A stretch of 64,000 bases of DNA from Cordilura impudica (GCA_963682025.1 OY821522.1:23014437-23078436), one strand, 5' to 3'; positions 32,481 to 44,770 are shown, counted from the stretch's first letter. The notes: generated by a model not told the origin, from the letters alone. Translations and numbers: made by a program.

Positions 32481-34897
32481 CATAGAAAGCCACTGAACAG
32501 TAACTGTGGCTTTCACACGATCTGTGATTAAACAATGACAAATTCTTTAACCGCTTCTCTGTTCAGCAAGAATTTTCATTACTTTTCTGTTACGTCTTGA
32601 TAATATATTGCAAGACCCCCTATTAAAGCCATAATCTGAACAACTAAAATAAATAAAGAAATCTACCAGCAACGATTATTAGAAATATAATTAAAATAAC
32701 ACCATGGAATTTAATTATGCAAGTTGTGAGTCGAACATTTTGGTCAATATTAAAATAAAAGTAAAAGTAAACAGTTACGTTTGCAAATTGATTAAGAATA
32801 AAATTAATAAAATTAATAATAAAAGAATCAAAAATAGTTGCAATGATACAGTAGTCACAAAAGAAGGCAAAGGCAATCCTGCAGAAGGGCGCAACGAAAA
32901 TTTGAAAAGATGTGTTATGTATCATCAAGGAAAAACTGATTGAGTTCTTCCAATTAGTTTCTACAATAGGAAGTGATTTCACCCATTTCTTGGCCAACAT
33001 ACAAAAGCACAACAGTTGTTTTCAAAGGACGCCGTTTGAGGCAACGCATATTGTGCAAGGCAATTTTATGCCTACTTCTGAGGTCATTATAAATTGGCCA
33101 ATGCATCAGAAAACATATTGAAATCATTTAGCACATTCAATCACATATTTTAGATTCAAGGCCAAATATATCTTTTAGCTGGCCACCAACGGATGTGGGC
33201 AATCAATTCTTCCAAATATATATTATGGGCAATTCCAATGCTGACGTTAATCAGGACAGTGAATTGGAAATACTTTAAAATTTGCGTTGGATCCGATGCT
33301 ATCCGATAGCCATAACATCATCATTAGAGCAGACGAAGCTCCTACGGGGGAGTACGTAACAAGGTTCAATTCGCCAACAATCGACGAAGTGGCTGTTGTT
33401 TTTGCCGGAGAAAATTCCGATCCAAGAGAAATCGTGCTTCATCGTCGGAACAATGAACTGAAATACGTGTTAGAAACGCTCAGGAGTTACGATGGCAAGG
33501 CGAGAACGGATACAATTTCAATATCAAAACGGTCGACCCATTAACAGGTAAATGTGAAAATATCAATAATTAATTCGTTCTCTGTTTTACATTTACCGCA
33601 TGTCGATTGCAATTGCAGTTGCCGAAACCAATAAAAAAGTCAGTTGTATGTATTTTTATTCATACAGACTTCTGATCCGCGAAGGTGTAGAAAATCACAT
33701 TTTGAAGCCTCATCGTTTTTTCCATCAGTTCGCGGTTGACATGTATTTCAAAATTGAGACTGAACGATTGGAATATATACGCTTCAACCAAAAGCAGCTC
33801 CGATCTGAATATTCATCTCCGCGATGCGATAAATGCCGACCGCGATGCAAACAATGTGGGAAGAATGACAATTTTGCCAGCCACTTATATCGGAAGCCCT
33901 CGCTACATGCACGAGTACGCACAAGATGCGATATCCTATGTCCGACAATATGGCCGCCCCGATCTGTTTATAACATTCACCTGTAACCATAAATGGATCG
34001 AAATCAATAAGGAACTGTTACCCAGTCAAACACCAGTAGACAGACATGACATCACTGACAGAGTTTTTAAACAAAAATTAAAATCTCTGATGGAATTCAT
34101 CATAAAGTACCATGTGTATGGTCAAGTTCGTTGTTGTATATACTCAATAGAGTGGCAGAAACGTGGTCTACTTTATGCACACATTTTGGTTTGGTTCCTT
34201 CACATAATCAGACGGGATGAAATCGATTCTATTATCTCTGCCGAAATCCCAAATGAAGCTGTTGATCGAAAGTCCCATACAGTGGTGATAAAAAATATGA
34301 TTCATAGTCCATGCGGAGTTTTTAACAACAACTCACCCTGTATTATCGATGAAAAGTGTTCCAAGCGATACCCGAGAGACCTGATTGCTGACACCATCGC
34401 AGGCAATGACAGATACCCATTGGACCATATGCGATCATTGCAGACAATGGGCGATCTACAGTTGGGAAGGTTAAAGGGCAAGATGAAAGTGTGGACAATG
34501 GGTGGATTGTGCCATATTCGCCGATATGGTACAAGGCTTTTGAGGCTCACATAAATGTTGAATAATGTAACTCCGTTAAGTCAATCAAGTACATATGCAA
34601 ATACGTAAACAAAGGCAGCGATATGGCTGTTTTCGGTTTGGAAATGCAAACGACGAAGTATCTCAATATCAGATGGGTCGCTGTATTAGCAGCAACGAGG
34701 CGATTTGGTAATCTTTTCATTTGGGATCAACGACAGACACCCTACAGTTGTACATTTGGCAGTCCATCTCGAAAACGGCCAACGAGTGTATTTTGGTCCA
34801 GACAGTGCAACGACCATAACGGCACGGCTATCGCCGACAACATTGAAAGCTTCACCATAGTTTGTAATTCTGATGCTTTTGCTCGCATATTGCTATA
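32481..34897 (+). pseudogene. Helitron Rep/helicase gene remnant, 5' half
   Basis: Scattered but collinear Helitron blocks: ANIQKHNSCFQRTPFEATHI (about 32,990), MGNSNADVNQDSEL (about 33,225), APTGEYVTRFNSPTIDEVAVV (33,330), VDMYFKIETERLEYIR (33,735), GRPDLFITFTCNHKW (33,950) and EWQKRGLLYAHILVWF (34,150). The last is the HUH nuclease site, but its first His is Tyr (YAH instead of HAH). Further blocks to SDAFARILL follow with several frame changes. The Rep domain cuts and joins single-stranded DNA in rolling-circle transposition. The helicase half is missing; sequence ends abruptly at about 34,897. 32,481-32,890 shows no clear 5' terminus. Confidence 0.88.
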
Positions 34898-35255
34898 AAT
34901 TATTGTTTCTCGGGCACTGTTTACTTGGACCGCAAATATTTTATTTAAATTTTGTTACAAGAAAAAACACACACTAAAAAGTATTACTGTTAATGTTCTA
35001 CTTTATTGTTGATCGGGTTTTTACCTTTTAACTTTGGGTTCTGCTTAACAACTAACTTTGCTTTTGTTATGCTACGTAGTTGAAACGAGTAATAATATCT
35101 ATGAGAGTACTAAGTATTTTAATATTTCAGTACAGTATGATATATTAGAATAAGGTAATAAAAATAATAAATAACAAAGAATTTTGCACCTACACATCCC
35201 GGCACCCTTGCGGTAACGCAACTTACAAGAGGGTGGGATATAGGAACGAGTAAAT
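34898..35255. other. Unassigned DNA, possibly a BEL-type LTR remnant
   Basis: On the minus strand 35,227-34,904 starts TGTAAGTTGCGTTACCGCAA and ends GAGAAACA. Its start resembles the start of the candidate LTR at 55,592 (TGTTGC...CGCAAGGGTG). No duplication is visible. This is a weak call; 35,256-35,259 (AAAT) is the Gypsy-4 target copy. Confidence 0.3.
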
Positions 35256-35259
35256 AAAT

Positions 35260-35624
35260 TATGGTGTTGTAATTACAGAAACAAATAGGGATGTATTTTG
35301 GCCGGCGTTTCAAAATACCACTGGCTCTTTTATATTGCCGGCACTACAAAAATGACTAAGGCAAAGCACTTAAATAGTGCTAAAATTTCTAAGTTTTTCT
35401 TAAATAAAAACTAAGCCAATAGTTCAGCTGAAAGTCATATCATGATTGATTTTATTTATAAACTTAACTCTAATTATATACTAACTTAACGGTACTTAAA
35501 GCTATGTTGCTTGATTCTAATTATGTTATAAATTATGTTCTAAACTACAGCTGTTTACATATTATAACACTTTACTTAAACTAACAGCTGTGTAATAACA
35601 GTGATATTATTGTGGTACATTACA
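35260..35624 (-). repeat. Gypsy-4 3' LTR
   Basis: 365 bp, TATGGTGTTG...CATTACA on the plus strand, matching 50,004-50,371 apart from about 20 substitutions and a 3-bp indel. 35,625-35,715 beyond it is A+T-rich and empty. Confidence 0.88.
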
Positions 35625-35715
35625 CTTTTACCCTTTAAAAAAAATGATTTTTGTATCTCTATATACAAAAATTATTTTTGTACAAAATTAAAAATTTAGA
35701 TTTATAATTATATAT

Positions 35716-36527
35716 ATATTTATACCCAATGTGGTTGGGGTATAATGACTTTGTGCTGCTATTTGTAACTACCAAAAATATTTGACCTAGACCCATTTTT
35801 TATTATACAGATCGAATCAGAATCACTAACTGATTCAGAATCACTAACTGATTCGATTTAACGATGTCCGTCCGTCCGTCCGTCTGTGTGTCCATGTAAA
35901 CCTTGTAATCAAACTGCAGATCGCAAATATGAATATATTTTGATGAAATTTAGTATATAAGCTTTTATCTGCCATAGGATGAACACTGTTGAAATTGGTG
36001 AAAATCGGTCCATGTTCAGACCTAGCCCCCATACAAATGACCCCTATGACATTGACATAAATTGCCATAAGATCCAAATTGCCATATAGACCTTATTCAA
36101 ATGGGGTTTGTATGCGTTTATTACATCCATTAATGAGTAGTCCAAAAATGATGTCTATGGGACAACTCTTAGTCATATGCCCATATAGAGCTGCTTCCCG
36201 ATCTTCACTTAAATCTATTAAAAAACAAAATTTTGCACTGAGTCTTCTCAAGTTTTGTTTGTATATATTTTTGCAAAATACAAGAGACTTTACCAAACAT
36301 AGTCAGGATCGGTCCATTTTTGGGCCTAGTCCTTGTATAGATTAGCATCCGATATGAACTTTTTAATATCTACAGCCAAAAAAATTAATAAAAATCCCAC
36401 TCAAATTTGGTTTATGGTTATTTTCTATGTCCAGTTATTTGGGCCTATGAGATAGGGCCTCTGAACGCACTGTATAGGGTATCATATAGACGGTCTAGAC
36501 CGACTATAATTTTCTTACTTGTTTTAA
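35716..36527 (-). repeat. Dispersed non-coding repeat, copy 2, in Gypsy-4
   Basis: Reverse complement of the family at 31,768-32,480. Minus-strand start AACAAGTAAGAAAATTATAG at about 36,527 interrupts the integrase tail. It contains GTCCGTCCGTCCGTC (35,866) and a doubled CACTAACTGATTC. No target duplication found. Confidence 0.72.
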
Positions 36528-37582
36528 CATATTGTTGTGATATTTTTTTATATTGCCATTTATGTCTAAAAAAGAACTGACTCCCTGTCTTTCTACTATT
36601 TTATATGGCCCATGATATGGTGCCTGATATTTTTTTCTATTTATTTTTCTAAAGGGTACTAAATCTCCTATTTCTAAGTTCAATTTATTTGTATAATTAT
36701 CATTCCTTACTCTACTGTTTTTGCCTATTTCTAGATATTCTTTTGTTTTTTGTAAGGAGAATTTTAACCTTTGTTTCAATTCTTTAGCATAATTTTCTAG
36801 ATCATAAAATGTTTCTTATTTTCTTATTTGATCATTCGGTAGGTATGGTAGTTTTCCAAAAACTAATTCTTATGGTGTGTAACCAGTATCTACGAATGTA
36901 AAATAAGGGATCCAAAAGTCCCATTCATTATCTTTACAAAAACTTACTAGGAATTCATTGAGTACCCTACGATTTCGTTCTGTTGAACCTAACGTCTCAT
37001 GATGGTACGGTGCACTGAAAACTTGTTTAATATTCAATAAACTACATACTTCTGACATCAATTGGTTTGTAAATTCTGTGCCCTTATCTGATTTTAATAT
37101 TTTGAAATTTCCGTATTTTAAGATAAAAGGCTCTACTAATGTTTTTGCAACAGTTTTCGCTTCCTTTGTTTCCATCGGATATGCTACTACGTATTTTGTT
37201 AGTTCGCATTGTGTGGTTAAAATATATCTGTTATGGTTGGATAATCTTAATGGTCCCACTGTATCAATTGATACTGTTTCAAAACTGGTTGATGGTGCAT
37301 CTGTTAAAACAAATTTTTCTTTTGTGTATTTATTTTGCTTATTTATTGACATCGTTTGCAATTTGTTACATAATGTTTTATCAATTTGCTCATATTTTTC
37401 CGTATGTAGCGTTGTTTCAATTTTATAGTCGTTATTCTAACATCTAAATGTCCTCCATGTGTTGAATTGTGATAATCTTTGATTAATTCTATCTGTTTTT
37501 CTTTACCTCTGTATCAAGAGGAATTCTCGCTTCTGATCTTGCTGGTATGATTATATTTGTTTGGTGTATTGGCTTTGAGTTC
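36528..37582 (-). pseudogene. Gypsy-4 protease linker joined to integrase
   Basis: From 37,582 the minus strand gives the post-protease linker (IIIPARSEARIPLDTEV). Near 37,503 it jumps directly to the integrase zinc module (HNSTHGGHLDVRITTIKLKQRY), so reverse transcriptase and RNase H are deleted. The core (37,361-36,870) keeps first Asp in VSIDTVGPLR, second in KSDKGTEF and Glu in LGSTERNRRVLNEF. The C-terminal domain (GDLVPFRKINRKKYQAPYHGPYK, 36,779-36,528) ends in the dispersed repeat. Frame breaks near 37,361 and 36,860 leave it inactive. Confidence 0.85.
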
Positions 37583-38404
37583 TGTTGTGAAACAGGGTTT
37601 CACATGTATAGAGTGTAGTGTACATTGATACAATATATCAATATACTAATAATAATAATAATAATAATCAATATAATAATAATAATATACGATAATAATA
37701 ACAATTATTATGTGAATTCATTTAATTAATAACGATCGATTTTTCACGAGCGTAATTATTAAATGTTTATTCACAAAACATACATTTTCAGCCGCGATTG
37801 GCTGTAACCCAATTTGGCATGGTAACGTACGTTGGCTCATTTGCTTATGTTTGAATTTTTTTTATGTGTTGCCGTGCGCTTAGCTTTTTTATTGTAATGT
37901 TCTGTTATTGAAATTCTGTGCAATAAAAGTGACTTAATTTTTTTTAGTAAACGTCAGCGTATATTAACCGAAGTGGTTGCAGTAGGTCGCGACCATGAAA
38001 ATGTATGTCTTTTTGTGTTGTTCCCACGGTAGTCGTGTTAGTATTATTTGTTTTTTTTTTATTTAAGTTATTTAATTTTTATTTCCGTATTATTATTATC
38101 ATTGTTGTTGTAGATACATTATTTTAGTTTTAAGATTTAATATAAATAAAGAGGGATAAGTCAGAACAGTAGCAGATGAAGACAAGTAAGTACGCTGTTC
38201 TGACTTTAACCGTTAGAACACAAACTTGTCTGGATTCGTCCTCTTTTCTTTTCTCCTTTTCAGCAACATTAAGGCCGTTTGGGCGTTGATAGGCAGCGCC
38301 TGCCAGCGCTATAACATAATAGGCAAATCCGCGGTTAGGGCCAGTTAGGGACCATAACATTTGTTTCGTTTCAGTTCGGTTAGGTATTTAGGACTATAAC
38401 ATTA
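37583..38404 (+). repeat. Gypsy-5 5' LTR
   Basis: About 822 bp, partner of 44,788-45,771. It lacks two segments (about 45 and 115 bp) present in the right copy. It holds AATAAT microsatellite near 37,645 and ends at GGACTATAACATTAA. The same ending recurs at about 38,451 and 38,550, so the true end could be 38,563. Confidence 0.75.
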
Positions 38405-38585
38405 ATGGCGCAGCCGGTACGATGCGTCATTTCTTTCGTTTCAGCGGTTTAGGACTATAACATTAATAACAAAGTATAATAACAGAATATAATAGACGAC
38501 TGTTAGGGTATTAGGGACTTCAAATTAGTCCTTGGTCTTTTGGGATTCAGGGACTATAACATTAATGGCGCAACCGGTCTTCGGA
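38405..38585 (+). promoter_or_regulatory. Gypsy-5 primer-binding site, present twice
   Basis: TGGCGCAGCCGGTA at 38,405 and TGGCGCAACCGGTC at about 38,565, each preceded by GGACTATAACATTAA. One is presumably the used site; the other arose by local duplication. Confidence 0.6.
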
Positions 38586-40339
38586 CCAAAAATCGTTCCG
38601 GCATTAGGCCGAATTGTTAGTTTTTTTTAATTAGTTAGTTTTTTTTACTATTTACCAGGGGTAGGTAGTTACTTGTTTTAGGTTGTTTTTAGGTTGATTT
38701 TTTTTTCTTTTGAGCTTTCGAGTTAATTAATTTTTAGAATAATGGGATCAATTGTAGAATAATAATTTTGGTGTGTAGTCGATTACAGTTTTAGTTATTT
38801 CTTTGGATCATTTAGTTTGTCGAAATGTGCGGTTAATTTTCATTGATTGTTTTGGTTATTTTTGGGAATATGGGTTTCTTATTTAGGAGTGGGCTAGATT
38901 AGTTTTTTAGTAGCAGTTTGGTAAATATTGGTAGCCAAATTGCTCCCATCCTCGGCTCTGTGTGGGGATGGGAGCAATCTGGTGGGAGTGATAGGTTTAG
39001 TTAGGTAGTAGTTAGTAAGTTAATTATGTATAGTAGTAGGGTATTAATAGTTTTAATGTTTTTGTTTTATTTTTGAAGAAAGGAATGAATGAAGGGGTGG
39101 TTTGTTTTTGCATTTCCTTTTTATATATAAATGTCACGGTAGATCACGGTGTACGGACCGAAATGGACTGGGGTAATGGACCTATGGGACGACTACGGTA
39201 CGCATAAGGGAGAACTTGTAAATGGCATAATAACCATGTACGGACGCTTTACAGGTTGTGAAACACGCTATCGGATCTGAAATTAGTTGGTGTCGGGGCT
39301 AGGGAGAAGGAGTACGCACGGGGTTTTCACGTATATTCTCCCTAGGTGTTAATGGTTATGCTGAACTGAAAGCATATGTCCATCATTTAGTTGTATACAT
39401 ACGTCCGTAATGAAGTTTTTTTTTATTATTTTATGTTGTGTATTTGAGGTGGTGAGGGGAAGGTTGGGGGTTTACGCGAAACCCGCCGACAAGTGTATCC
39501 CACCAGGAAGCCTCAGTTTTTTTTATATGGAGGGTGACGCCATGTGTAGCGGGCACACCTCAGTAGTTGAGAATGGTTCAACGGGATGAACCTGGTAGGG
39601 GAGTCAGAAGTCTCGCAAAATTCGCGGCTTATACTGTGGGGAGGGTTTTTGCCGAGAATAGCCTCACAGCGGCCCAGTTCCGGCTTGCGGAATGCAGCAG
39701 GAAACTGTTCTACTCCGGGAAAGGATAACGTGCTGTGTGCTCTCATGCCTTATATGAGTGGCGGTGTTTAGGAAGGACACGTGCCTTAATTGGTTTTCAT
39801 TGGGAGTATGGTTGATTGGACATATTATAGTTTACGTCAGGCCGCCGGTAGGTCGGCAATAGTATGACCTTTATGTGTAGGGGTTCTTGTTACGTTGGAA
39901 TGAATGTATATTTCTGCGGTGGCAATACTTTGTGAGGAGTATAGTTGTATCACATGATGGGGTACCGGTGACGATGGCTCTCCAGTATAGCCATCTACTC
40001 TATGCCGTACTCTCTGCAAGGTATTCCGTGTAGTGAAATCGATGGTGATAGCTATCCAGCATAGCCATCTTTATGGCCGCCGTACGCCCGTAGTTCAGTC
40101 CAGTTAGTTAGGGTTTGGGTACTGTTTTTCTTTTCTTATAACATTTTCTTTCAAAATAGGTTGGAAATGACTCCAAATTCAGAGCCATCGTTGAACGGAT
40201 GGCGGGTACTCCTGCGTTTGGGCCGACGAGGCCGGCGGGGTACTTTCCAGATGCAGCGGACCCCCTAATGGAGGAGAAAATATATTTTAAAAAAATATGT
40301 ATAAGAAAATATATTAAAAAAAAGAAAAAAAAATAATAA
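38586..40339 (+). other. Gypsy-5 interior leader with hairpins, no ORF recognised
   Basis: About 1.7 kb, G-rich for this window, without a convincing product. A perfect 13-bp stem with a 14-nt loop lies at 38,939-38,951/38,966-38,978 (ATTGCTCCCATCC). Two further hairpins share the wording TCCAG(T/C)ATAGCCATC at 39,973-39,995 and 40,041-40,069. These may be structured RNA elements such as packaging signals (inference). Confidence 0.5.
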
Positions 40340-40873
40340 TAAGAAAAGATGGGAGATCTCCCCATGTAAAAAAAATATATAATAATAATGAGAAAGGATT
40401 GGAGATCTCCTGACGTTTTAAAACTAAAAATGATTGATGCCTCACGTTTTAAAACTAAAAATGACTGAAGAAAAAAAGAAAAAAAAATATAATAATAATA
40501 ATGAGAAAAGATGGGAGATTCCTCACGTTTTAAAACTAAAAATTATTAAAAAAAAAAAAGAAAAATATATATATATAATAATAATGAGAAAAGGTGGGAG
40601 TTCTTCTCACCTAGAAAAGAAAATGAAAAGAGAAGACTCCCCACATAAAAAAAAAGATAAATATACAAAGAATGAAATAAGAAAGAAAAGATGGGAGTTC
40701 TCCTCACCTAAAAAAAAAAAAAAAAATGGGGGAATATATATATATATAAGTTAAAAAAAAAAAAAAATTAATAATAAGAAAAGATGGGAGGCCCCCCTGT
40801 AAAAAAAAGGATAATAAGGATAAGGAAAGATATCTCCCCATGGGAATATATATATTAAAAAAAAATATATATA

Positions 40874-41505
40874 TCTATATATATAAAATTGAATGTGTGT
40901 TTGTTTTTTTGTTTGTTTGTTTGTGTGTACCTTATAGGAGACCAAACCTCTGGACCGATCTTCCTGAAATTTTCACAGCATTTAACTGGGACTCTGGCAT
41001 GATTAATAGGGTACTTTTTTTTTGACCACGCCCACTTTTACGCCCACTTTTTTAAAATTATGTAATTGCTCCCATATAGTTTTTAACAGATTTACTTCAA
41101 ATTGTATACACATTATACTCCAGGCGAGGTAGAAATAAACATTTCTTACGCCACGCCCCCTTTCACGCCCCTTTTCACGCCAAATTTTGTTTGAAAGTTT
41201 TAAACTTTTTTTTCTCTGTACAAATTTGTTCCTTCCAACGGATTTTTTTATTTGGTAGTATATTGCTCTTAATACTGTTAACGTCGCCATATAACTATGA
41301 ACCACGCCCATTTCACCGCCCCCTTTTTTTTACTTATACCACTAACAATGTTTGCTATACAAAATAATTTTTTTGTAATATGTATTTATCTAAAGTTTTA
41401 TACACTTTTTATCTACAGGTAAGGTAGCCATACATTTTTTTATTACCAAGTCCCCCTTTTTCGCCCCATTTTATCTTAAATCATAATTAATCTGCTTTCA
41501 ATCTA
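40874..41505 (+). mobile_element. Helitron 5' end fragment
   Basis: Begins TCTATATATATAAAATTGAA after an A, followed by a GTTTGTTTG run and ACCGATCTTCCTGAAATTTT, as in the neighbouring Helitron. It contains CCACGCCC-rich lines. No 3' terminus of its own; it abuts the next copy. Confidence 0.65.
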
Positions 41506-42745
41506 TCTACTATATATATATAAATATGAATGTGTGTTTGTTTGTGCTTTATAGGAGGCCAAACCAAAGAACCGATCTTCCTGAAATTTTCAGAGCGTGT
41601 TACTGTGACTCTGGAAGGAATAATATGCTATATAAATTTTTGATTGGACAAAGGGGCGGTGCCACGCCCATATAACCAAAAATTTGAAAAAGTCATATCA
41701 CGGGAATTTTTTTACCTACAGCAGTCATATTTGGTACATATGGTATTAGCATGAATAGAAATACATACAAGAAGAAAAGTGGGCGGGACCACGCCCCTTT
41801 TTAGAAAAATAAAAAATCGTAATATCTTCTAAACTACTGGAAGGATCGTCATGAAATTTTCACAAAAGGATATTTTTGCGAAATAATAAGACCTTAGCTA
41901 TATAAAGTTGTTAGTGGGCAAAGGGGCGTGGCGTATATATAAAAACGTTGATGCATTCGATTGTAACGAATGATCTCCGGAACCATAAGAGCTGTCGAGG
42001 TAGGATTTCCAGCATAGGTTCGGTTCGAGCTCTTCTGTGTTTTTTTTTTAGTTTTAACCCTCTAGCTGGCGTTGGGGTCAAGTTAAAAACAAAAATTTTT
42101 ACTTTCAGCGCGATTTGACTGCAATTCAGAATGAACGTATGTTTCGTCATAAGAAATTTTTGTATGTATAAATGGACCCGATAGGTGGCGCTGGGTAAAG
42201 TTATTTCGAATATTCTTATTTATGGTGTGATTTTAATGAAACTAAGAATGTACATATATGTATGTTAGAAACATTTTTTTTATTGGACCCGGTAGATGGC
42301 GCTGTCGTTCGAAAAATAATGAGTTGTCAAATTTATATAAATTTTAATAAATAAACTCACAAACGTTTTTATATATAAATATTCTAACGAAAAAGAAGGA
42401 AAAAGCCGCTACATTATTGCATGGTGGCCGCACAGCTCATTCAGCACTCAAATCACCGTTAAACGTACAAAAAAATGAGAATGCCGTCTGTAATATCAAA
42501 AAACATTCCGGTATGGCAAAAGTTCTGCAAAAATGCAGTATTTTTATTTGGGATGAATGTACCATGGCTCACAAACATTGTGATTTGATTTGATAAAAGA
42601 TTTGAAAGGCAATGAAAGATTTTTTGGTGAAGCTCTCATTTTATTATCTGGAGATCTTCGTCACACATTTTATATAGGTATATACAGATTCTAACTAAAA
42701 TAAAAATTCATTGAGGGCAAAACAACGTTTGCCGGGTCCAGCTAG
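41506..42745 (+). mobile_element. Helitron with both termini and a helicase remnant
   Basis: 1240 bp from TCTACTATATATATAAA (preceded by A) to GGGTCCAGCTAG (followed by T), the A|T insertion preference of Helitrons. A hairpin GGCAAA/TTTGCC (42,716-42,733) lies 8 nt before CTAG, as expected. At about 42,385-42,700 broken frames give NAVCNIKKHSGMAKVLQKC and IFIWDECTMAHKHC, the Walker B region of the Helitron Pif1-like helicase. So it is an internally deleted copy of an autonomous element and cannot move by itself. Confidence 0.82.
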
Positions 42746-43125
42746 TATATATATATATTAACATACATAAAAAAAGGAAAATATGAATACATATTTAGAA
42801 AAAGAAATAATATATTTTTAAAAAAAAAGAAGATATATTAAAATATACTCTAAGCATACACATATTGAGACAAATATATTTAAAAGAAAAAGAATATGTA
42901 CATATTATATTAGTAGAAGAAAGAATTTGGAAAAAGAAAGGAAGGAATTAATCCTGAAATAGCTATTGTTCAAGAAAAAAAACAGTAAGAAAAGATGGGA
43001 GCCCCCCCCCCCTGTCAAAAAGAAAATAATAATAAGGATAAAGAAAGATGGAAAGTCTCTCCTTGTAAAAAAAAAAATTATATAAAAATAAGAAGAAAAA
43101 ATGGGAGGTCTCCCCATGGGAAACA

Positions 43126-44575
43126 CACATATTTAAAAAAAAAAGAGAAATATTAGCATATATATTTCTTTAAAAAAAAAATATATATATATATAAAGAT
43201 AAGACATACATACATATTTATTTAAAAGGAAAAAAAAACATATAAATATTGAAAGATATAGATACTAACATAAAAAGAAAGGAAGAATAATATAAAAAAG
43301 AAAAAAAAGGAAGAAAAAATAAATATATAAGAAAAGAAAAAAAAACATATACGTTACTGTATATTAAAATAAAATATTTAAGTTAGGTGAGGGGATGGGA
43401 ATTATTCCCAATTTAGTTTAAAGGAAAAAAAAGTATCTAAAGGGAAGGGAAAATGTATTTATATAGTGAAATTAGATGCATAGATGAAAGGACGGGGAGT
43501 ATCCCCATTTTAAAATTTATATTATAAGAAATGTATAAAAGAAAATTTTACTGTCATTAGAATATAAAACTATATATATATATAGCGAGTTGGGAGTTTT
43601 CGTTTTTTTAATGTTTTATAGTTGGTTATGTTAGTAAAGTTTGGGAATTCCAACCCAAGTCCACTGGGAGCGAGGCTGATCGGCATCCATCTAGAAAGCG
43701 GCAAAATTCAACAATCGTCAAGGTAGCACCTTAAAGCAGTGGCCCGTCATGATTAAGGAGTGGCCACGAGGCAGAGATAAGAGTGCAACGTCTCGAGTAA
43801 AGAGCTATATATTAAAGTTCAACTGAAAGATTAAAGTGCGAATGGGTCCACCGAGAATTTGTATGTGATGGATTGGCTATAGGGGAATACCCGCGCAAAT
43901 TGACATGACCGTTGTTAAAAAATATGGTTGTTTTGGGCTAGCTGGCAAGATGATCATTGAGGCAAGAGGCCAGGTTGATTCATAAGCTACATGTTTCGTC
44001 CCGAGTCAACAATGAAATGTCGCCTAGGTTGATACAGCAGAGCAACATGTCTGTCTATTCGGTAAGGAACGTTGTCAAGAAAGAATGGGCAACATAAACT
44101 ATGTCGAAGTAGCAATTTGGTTCCTGTGCAATGGATTGGCCAGTCACCAAAAGTATTGTCATGAGCTTGTATCAGGCCAAAATTCATTTTGTTTGTCATG
44201 ATTTTGTATTGGAACTCGATCATAAATGTCATCGGATCACCATTTTTGTTTCACCCAAGCGACAGGCAAAAACTTGATCTACGAAGCAAAACAGCGGGCC
44301 TAAGATCGGTTTCACGAAGCAACAAGCCGACGGTGGGCCTGATCTTGCATTGGAACCGAATCACAGAACTATTATATGTGACAAGGTGGAAGCTGACGGT
44401 CATGCGGTACAATAACGGATGCTAGAATAAAAAGGCGCGACGTGGTGCCCAACCGTCCTGTAAGCGGACACTGATTGTCGCAATTGTCGTCATTAGTAGT
44501 AACTTCATCATAACTCCGCCGAAGGAGTGACTCCGGCTTCGTTCTTATCGGTTTGGTCATTACCAGCAGCCTTAT
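43126..44575 (+). other. Gypsy-5 interior, A-rich then mixed, no gene seen
   Basis: 43,126-43,600 is A-rich with TATATA runs; 43,600-44,575 has more balanced composition but no frame I recognise. Confidence 0.5.
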
Positions 44576-44735
44576 CACCATGGTCATCATGATGAATATT
44601 ATCAGCAGTATCGAACCTGAGTCTATTACCATCAGCAGCAACATTATCATCAACATCAACATCATCATCAGCATCACCATCGTCATCATCAGCAGCAGAA
44701 TCAGCATCAGCGGCAGCAGAAGCAGCGTGCCAGTT
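44576..44735 (+). repeat. CAN-rich trinucleotide tract
   Basis: Runs of ATC, CAT and CAG triplets (for example CATCATCATCAGCATCACCA). In one frame it reads His/Gln-rich, in another Ser/Ala-rich. No coding context supports either, so I treat it as an imperfect microsatellite. Confidence 0.65.
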
Positions 44736-44770
44736 CAGTATCGCTGGTAAACGATGTGGGAATCATTTCC

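Larger units (their letters stand above)
40340..43125 (+). repeat. A-rich minisatellite with palindromic cores
   Basis: Irregular units of about 50-80 bp, each with an A-rich spacer and a core such as GATGGGAGATCTCCCCAT (40,348), GATGGGAGTTCTCC (40,690) and AATGGGAGGTCTCCCCAT (43,101). I count about ten cores, interrupted by the Helitron pieces at 40,874-42,745. Related cores (GGGAATTATTCCC, GGGGAGTATCCCC) occur near 43,398 and 43,496. Confidence 0.7.

Noticed and set aside
40434..40754. 106-codon Lys-rich frame
   Set aside because: It is the A-rich minisatellite read as codons.
44372..44750. Open frames rich in Ile/Met/Leu or Ile/Asn/Ser over the CAN tract
   Set aside because: They are by-products of trinucleotide repeats; no start context or domain.
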